From Yamagishiella unicocca (taxonomy: Eukaryota; Chlorophyta; Chlorophyceae; Chlamydomonadales; Volvocaceae): a stretch of 64,000 nt of DNA. Position numbers and translations under genes: made by a program. Below the pieces are notes generated by a model that saw nothing but the letters and a program-made list of their open reading frames with translations, was not told where the DNA came from and searched no databases. Where the stretch lies: assembly GCA_003116995.1 (NCBI GenBank), contig BDSL01000058.1, positions 372,001 through 436,000 of the forward strand. The letters are read 5' to 3'. Of this stretch, positions 58,601 to 64,000 are shown one piece after another. Each line of letters opens with the position of its first letter. Positions within the stretch are counted from its first letter, which is position 1.

Positions 58601-61600
58601 TGCCGGGGCCGGGGCCGTTGGCTGCGATGGACCGTTGCGCGGCGCCTGGGGTGAGGGGCGGCGGGCCGGGGCTGCTGCCGGAGCCGTTGGCGGAGGCGGA
58701 GGCGGCGGCGATGACTGCTGCGGCCTGCTGCGCCTCCAGTGCGGCGGCGGGCACGAAGCGGAGGACGCGGGTGGAGGTCTTCTGGAGGTGCACGTCCGTC
58801 AGGATGGCGTGGACCTGAGGGGTGTGGGGGTTGGGGGTTGTGGAGGTTGGCGGTTGTGGAGGTTGAGGTTGAGGATGTTGGGAGCTGTGGAGGTTGGGGG
58901 TTGTGGAGGTTGGGGGTTATGGAGGTTGGGAGTTATGGAGGTTGGGGGTTGTATAAGTGGGGGACTGAGGCGTTAACAGCGTTGCGGATTGGCGCTGGCG
59001 CTGGTGTTGGTGTCGATGAGGGTTGGCTATACCAGCATCAAGAGAACCACCCCGCGCTCGTCCACACCCCGCCCCGGAGCCGCCTCTCGCCTCCCCTCTT
59101 CCCACCCGTCACACCGAGACGGTGTATCGCTATCAGGCCTCCCTCCTGGCTCTTACGTGCCGACCCACGGGTCTCCTCTCTCGCCCCCCCTCCGCCGTCC
59201 TTCATACCGTGACGATTGAAGGGTGCGACAACGACTTGTTCACCGCCAGCTCCCAGGCCGTCTTGAGGGAGCGCGTCCCCGAGGTGTCCTTGATGATCTT
59301 GACAGCCACCACGATGTTGCGCCAGCGACCCACGTACACAGAGCCGAAGGCGCCCTCGCCGGCCTTGGACAGGATCCGGATCTCGTGGATGGATCCTGTG
59401 GCAGCCACGAGTCCGACACGGGAAACAGCGGCGGTTACAGGGGGACGTGGAGGGCTGAGCGGCCAGGGCAGGGCTGGCTGGCTGCCCTCCTCTCCCCCCA
59501 TACACACAAGCCGGGACCCCCCCGCCCCCCCACCCCCAACACACACAGCGATCACCTCCAACCCGCTCCTTCCCTTCCTTTCCTTACCGGCCCATTGGCA
59601 CCCGCCCATTCTCCGCTAACTAGGCTATCGGTTGGGTAGCTTCTCTTCACGCGACACGCACCTGTTTCTATGCCACCCACCCACCCACCCTCCCTCCCAC
59701 CCACCCACCCACCCACCCTCCCACCCACCCACCCACCCACCCTCCCACCCACCCGTGGCCCGGTCGTCGTCCGCCGCCGGCGCCCTCTGCGCGATGGTGC
59801 TCTTGTACATGCGCATGAGGGCGCTGGTGGAGGGCGAGTGCCGCAGCACGTACTTGACGGGGATGTCGGGAGCCGAGGTGGCGGGGCGGCCGTCCAGGTC
59901 GCCCACCATGCCATCGTGGTCAGTGGAACCACGCCCGGTGAGCTGCGGCGGAAACAGGGGGCCGGGGAAGGTGGCATAGAACCGGGGGCGGGGGGACGGG
60001 GGTGGGCATAAAACCCGGGGGCGGGGGGGCGGGGGTGGGTATAAAAACCCGGGGGCCGAGGGGTAGGGTAACAGGGGTCATGATGGTGTTGAATGCGCCG
60101 CAGCGACTGCGACAAAATACCCGCCCAGTTCCGCCTCCCCTCACCGACAACCACCCCGACACAACCGGCCAAGGGTTTTGCCCTCCCGCTAAACTAACTC
60201 TGCAACCGAGCCCGGCTTCTTGTTTTTCCTTGACTCGGCTGTTTACCACCCCCGGCCCCCCCAACTACGTGTCCGAAGACAATGCGCCAGCTACCTTACC
60301 TATGGCCTTTAACCGGTCTATGCCATCCTCCCCCCCCCCTGGTGTCGGTTCTCTTATTTTAACCCCGCTCTTATTGTACCCCCCCCCCCTGGTGTCCCCC
60401 GCCCGCCCTCACCGCTTCGTCGTGCCCTGCCGCCCCCAGCCGCCCCGTGCGCCCCCGAGACAGGGTGCTGCTCTGGCGGCTGGATAGGTGCGTGAAGGAG
60501 CTCGGGCCGCACTGGGGGGTGCCGACGCCGCCCGCCGCCGTGCCCCTGCTGCACGTCGAGTCGCCCGGCTGGCCCCCGCCGTTGGCGCCGCACAGCTGAA
60601 GCAGCGCGGCGGAGCGGGTGATCGCGTGGATGATGGGCGAGGCGCACGTGGAGGCGGTGCGCATGAGCACGTCCGAGTTGACTCTGCGGCGGAAGAGGGT
60701 CGGAGAGGGAGCGGCGGCAGGGGGCGGCAGGGGGCGGCAGGGGGCCGGCAGGGGGCGGGAGAGAGGGGAGGATGGGATTATGCAATGGAGCGCAACGTGC
60801 GGGGGGGCCCATAAAATCCGTTTAAGCGACGGGATAGGATAGTTGGCGCAGGATGCTCTGCGAAGGGGGGATGATAAAAGAATCCGCGGGGGAGGGTATA
60901 TGATAAATCCCACGAACCCGGGGGGGAGTAAGTAGGGCGAGGGAGGGAAGGAGAGGGCCGGGTGAAAGGGGACGGTGGTGGGCCCGCTCTGATGCCCTTA
61001 GCCTGCTGAAGGCGCTGATACACGTACGACTGGAGGTCACTGCTCGTTGCCGCCGAGGGACCCTCCCTCCCATCCTCCCTCCCTCGGGGCTCTTGTTAGG
61101 GTTCGTCTAGGCATAGCAGCCGGGGGCGAAACTCGACTTCCAGCTTTGGATAAAGCCTGAACCAAGTTCTCCAGCATGGAATTCCAAATGAGATGCAGCA
61201 AGCGTTTCCTAACCCAACTTTTACATTTCAGTGCCGACCTACGGGTTTCCTCTCAAGCCCTCCCCCCCCCCTCCGGGCCCCCCACCCACCCGCAACCGAC
61301 TCACCTGCACGACGACAGCCACAGCACCGCCCCCAGCTTCCTGCTCTCGTGCACCAGCGGCGCCGCCAGCACCCAGCAGGGGGTCAACACGGAGGCGTTG
61401 TCGAAGAAGATGTCCTTCCAGGGCTCGCCGTACAGCTTCAAAGCCTGCCAGACACAGTACGACGATCGCGATGCGCGGGTTCGAGGACGTGGCGGTCGCA
61501 GCCAGGGGCGTGTCGACACGCGCCGCAGGAAAACGATGGCTGGCGATGACTTATAAGCACGCGGCGTTTCGCTGTGGGCCTTGTTCCTTACAATGCGCTG

Positions 61601-63537
61601 GCTACGATGCGCTGGCTACGATGCGCTGGCTACGATGCGCTGGCTATGATGCGCTGGCTGCGATGCGCTGGCTACGATGCGCTGGCTATGATGCGCTGGC
61701 TACGATGCGCTGGCTATGATGCGCTGGCTACGATGCGCTGGCTGCGATGCGCTCTACGATGCGCCGCACCCAGGTCGGTTTACACACGCGTGCTTGCCCA
61801 ACAACCCAAGAGCGCTGACTTCATCACATAGCACCGCTCGCATCCCGCAACTTCTATCCCAACCCAACCCCCGGCCACCTCCCGCCCTGCGGGCTCCCAA
61901 AACGCTCCCCGCAAACCGCGCGGGGTCCTTGCCAACATTGTCGAGACATAGCAGCCCGGGTCGACACTCGATCTCCCGATTCAGTTACCCTCCACATGTT
62001 CTCCAGCACGCAGCCCCAAGCGTGTGTACCAACCGTTTCCTGATCGCGGTTTTACTTTCCAGTGCCGACCCCCGGGTTTCCTCCCATGCTCCCCCTCCGA
62101 CTCTGATAACGCACACCTGTCACCTCCTGCCAACGGGTTTCCCATCCTCCCCCCCTCGATGTTTCTTTTCAGTGCCGACCCCCGGGTTTCCTCCCATCCC
62201 TCCCTCCCGCCCTGCCCCACCCCCGACCCACCCAAAACGTCTGTTCTAAACGGTATTTTCTCGCACCCACGTGTCACGGATCTTCCTCGAAACCCCCCCC
62301 ACCTGCATTACGTCCGCCACGAACAGCAGCCTCTGGCGGCCAGTGAGGCACCGCTTGGTGAGCGTGTTGTCGAGCGACATGTGGGTCCCCAGCAGCCCCT
62401 CCTCCAGCATGATGTTCGTGCCGCTCCGCTAGGGGGTGCAAGGCGGCAGCAGAGGGGGGAGGAGAGGCGGGGGAGGTCGCTGACCCAGATGAAGCCATGA
62501 CACGTCATCCGAGTGGGGGTGGCCCGACCACACAGTTACCCGCCCACCCGCCCTGCTCCGCCCTGCCACGGCCCGTCCGTCTCAATGGCGCCCCTCCTCT
62601 GCCGCCTGCCGGCCCCTCCCCTCCTCCACCGCCTGCCGCCCCCTCCCCTCCTCCACCGCCTGCCGCCCCCTCCCCTCCCCTCCTCTGCCGCCTCCGCCCT
62701 CTCCCGCCTCCCCCCACCGCACCGCCATGGAGCCCGACAGCCCCGACCGCATGGACGTGCGGTCGTCGTTGTACATGGCGGTGGCCGACACCTTGCAGTA
62801 CACGGTCGCGGTGTCGCCCTCTGTACGGCAGCAGGGCGCAGGTATGACGGGAGGGCGCACGGAAATGGGATTCGAAGGCCGCCTTCCTGTGTTTCGCGTC
62901 AGTAGCTGCCGCCGTGCTCTCCTGGGGCTGGTGTGACGCTCAGCCGCGCAGCCGACCCATACACACCCCACCTCCCAACCCATACACACCCCACCTCCCA
63001 ACCCATACACACCCCACCTCCCAACCCATACACACCCCACCTCCCAACCCATACACACCCCACCTCCCAACCCATACACACCCCACCTCCCAACCCATAC
63101 ACACCCCGCCTCCCAACCCATACACACCCCACCTCCCAACCCATACACACCCCACCTCCCAACCCATACACACCCCACCTCCCAACCCATACACACCCCG
63201 CCTCCCAATCCATACACACCCCACCTCCCAACCCATACACACACCTCCCACCTCCCTTGCGTCTCGAAACGTCTCTTCTAAACGGCTTTCCTCGCATCCA
63301 CGGGTCTCCCTCGTAACCCCGCCCCCCATCCACCCACCCGGGCTCAGCACCACCAGCCTCGCCTCCACGTCCTCCGGGTGGCACCACTCGAATATGTCCC
63401 CCAGCTCCGTCGTGACGGTGTACGCCAGGCTGCTGAGGCTGCTCGCGTCCGCCACCTTTCCGATGATCGACAGATTGCTGACCAGGTACGACTCCACCAC
63501 GTACAGGCTCAGCAACGGGATCAGCGTGGTCAGCCAG
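55689..63537 (-). CDS. TKL-like non-RD Ser/Thr protein kinase with N-terminal sensor-like region (5' part off the right edge)
   Basis: Exons in coding order: 63537-63338, 62820-62723, 62428-62303, 61444-61305, 60683-60413, 59942-59753, 59395-59208, 58814-58335, 57991-57901, 57649-57537, 57105-57028, 56779-56628, 56205-56070, 55838-55689; 803 aa before the edge, one frame. The N-terminal part includes WKDIFFDNASVL and PLVHESRKLGAVLWLSSC, reminiscent of a GAF fold. The kinase domain has GEGAFGSVYVGRW, VVAVKIIK, EYCNLGGLHKYI, HCDLKPENVLL, ADFGLSE, a GTVTHVAPE activation-segment end and LYTGQQPY. Cys before the catalytic Asp makes it a non-RD kinase. The 480-nt exon places a ~150-residue Ala/Gly/Pro/Ser insertion between strands beta4 and beta5. 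It ends after YGKYASPPPQ and about 10 more residues. A further exon near 63830-63730 is likely but not delimited. Substrate unknown. Confidence 0.82.
56827..56861 (+). repeat. second short intronic repeat, copy 1
   Basis: GAATCCGCGAATCCACGGCC then GACA; the same run occurs at 58062-58095. Both lie in kinase introns. Confidence 0.7.
57300..57500. repeat. CCAG-type tetranucleotide repeat in a kinase intron
   Basis: Long run of CCAGCCAGCCACCCAGCC-type units between kinase exons at 57537 and 57105. Confidence 0.9.
57698..57737 (+). repeat. short interspersed repeat in a kinase intron
   Basis: GTTCGAGGAAGACCCGTGGA then TGCCCGAAAAAACGG, same element as at 49386. Confidence 0.75.
58062..58095 (+). 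repeat. second short intronic repeat, copy 2
   Basis: Matches 56827-56861. A shorter relative, AAAGAATCCGCGGGGGAGG, is at 60876. Confidence 0.7.
59660..59752. repeat. CCCA tetranucleotide repeat next to a kinase splice donor
   Basis: CCCACCCACCCTCCC-type run ending at the donor of the exon 59942-59753; on the coding strand the intron starts with a GTGGGTGGGTGG run. Confidence 0.9.
61229..61257 (+). repeat. interspersed repeat with CAGTGCCGAC core, copy 1
   Basis: TTTCAGTGCCGACCTACGGG then TTTCCTC; relatives at 62060-62088 and 62170-62198. Confidence 0.7.
61599..61756. repeat. 14-bp tandem repeat, about eleven copies, in a kinase intron
   Basis: Unit TACGATGCGCTGGC with C/T and A/G variants (TATGATGC, TGCGATGC). 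Confidence 0.92.
62060..62088 (+). repeat. interspersed repeat with CAGTGCCGAC core, copy 2
   Basis: CAGTGCCGACCCCCGGGTTT then CCTCCCATG. Confidence 0.7.
62170..62198 (+). repeat. interspersed repeat with CAGTGCCGAC core, copy 3
   Basis: Identical to copy 2 over CAGTGCCGACCCCCGGGTTT and CCTCCCAT. Confidence 0.7.
62239..62294 (-). repeat. short interspersed repeat in a kinase intron
   Basis: TTCTAAACGGTATTTTCTCG and then GATCTTCCTCGAAAC; a longer, diverged copy of the 49386 element. Confidence 0.65.
62955..63247. repeat. 23-bp minisatellite, about 13 copies, in a kinase intron
   Basis: Unit CCCATACACACCCCACCTCC plus CAA, highly uniform. It lies between kinase exons 63537-63338 and 62820-62723. 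Confidence 0.95.
63268..63320 (-). repeat. short interspersed repeat in a kinase intron
   Basis: TTCTAAACGGCTTTCCTCGC then ATCCACGGGTCTCCCTCG. Confidence 0.7.
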
Positions 63538-63877
63538 CTGGATGTGGGGGTTGGAGCGGTGGGATGGAGGAGGAGGGCAGCGGGGGGTTACAAGTAAAGA
63601 ACCGGTAACTCGACTGGGTAATGAGGGCAGCGGGGGGGGGCAGGCTTAGGTTAGGTGCAGGAGGACGGGTGGAGGGTAATGACGCCGCAACAGCGGCGAC
63701 GGGGGTGAGGAGCCGCTGACGCCATTTACCGGCCCCTCTACCACCACCATCGCCATCATCGCCACCACCGCCATCACTGCGGTGGTGCTGCTCCGTGCCC
63801 TCTCCTTGCACTAGTATTTCCCCTCCTGGAGTCATCGCGTCGAACGGCGGCCCCGCCACCCCCCCCCCGCCAGCACT

Positions 63878-63930
63878 TCTGTTTCTAAACGGGTTTTTTC
63901 CGGACATCCACGGGTCTCCCTCGAACCCCC
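63878..63930 (-). repeat. short interspersed repeat near the right edge
   Basis: TTTCTAAACGGGTTTTTTCC then ACATCCACGGGTCTCCCTCG. It lies upstream of the first delimited kinase exon. Confidence 0.7.
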
Positions 63931-64000
63931 GCCAGCACACAGGCAGCGAGATGTGTATGTGGGCGGGGAGGTGGCGGGGGTCTGGAGGGGAGTGGCGCGC

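Noticed and set aside
61028..61039. 12-nt microexon between kinase exons 61444-61305 and 60683-60413
   Set aside because: It would keep the frame, and the nearby reading SDLQSYVYQRLQQ looks protein-like, but direct splicing of the two flanking exons is also in frame and simpler.
62955..63247. CRISPR-like or coding array of 23-bp units
   Set aside because: Head-to-tail minisatellite inside a kinase intron, with no spacers. The translated repeats in several frames are artefacts.

Overview
The window looks like nuclear DNA of a volvocine (chlamydomonadalean) green alga. The grounds are intron-dense genes with GTGAGT/GTGGGT donors, GC-rich coding exons, very long Pro/Ser-rich extracellular-matrix-type exons (hydroxyproline-rich glycoprotein style), TGTAA motifs downstream of some stop codons, a plant-type plastid SDR/CIA30 protein and a TKL-like protein kinase. 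No species is claimed. All exon models were built by eye from splice sites, reading-frame phase and paralogue comparison; no transcript evidence was available.

Left 44 kb: a cluster of nine paralogous genes for secreted chimeras of a proline-rich rod and a CAP/SCP (PR-1-like) domain. Genes 1-3 (2.5-14.1 kb) are on the + strand and genes 4-9 (17.6-43.9 kb) on the - strand, so the two groups face each other. All nine reduce to the same six-exon plan: (1) a signal-peptide exon of 76-94 nt, (2) a Pro-rich exon that in eight of nine copies opens with an Arg-Arg motif, (3-5) three exons carrying the CAP domain, and (6) a 29-32 nt last exon carrying an N-x-S/T sequon. Intron phases are 1,1,0,0,1 throughout, and the eight intact models each sum to a multiple of three. 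Gene 6 has lost the C-terminal third of its CAP domain. Genes 1 and 2 share an almost identical 132-bp tract that suggests gene conversion. Seven of nine copies have Gln where canonical CAP proteins have the second Glu of the metal-binding tetrad. The space between the genes is moderate in GC and holds tandem repeats, a decayed LINE 3' end and dispersed short pieces resembling that LINE's 3' terminus, several lying inside introns of the CAP genes.

Right 18 kb: markedly more GC-rich and single-copy. It holds a 13-exon gene on the - strand (46.1-52.2 kb) for a plastid-type atypical SDR interrupted by a CIA30 domain (HCF173 family). It also holds a - strand gene (from 55.7 kb and running off the right edge) for a TKL-like, non-RD Ser/Thr kinase with an N-terminal sensor-like region. 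A possible small membrane-protein gene lies between them. Introns here carry short interspersed repeats and minisatellites.

The left edge cuts a possible polyalanine-rich coding region on the + strand.
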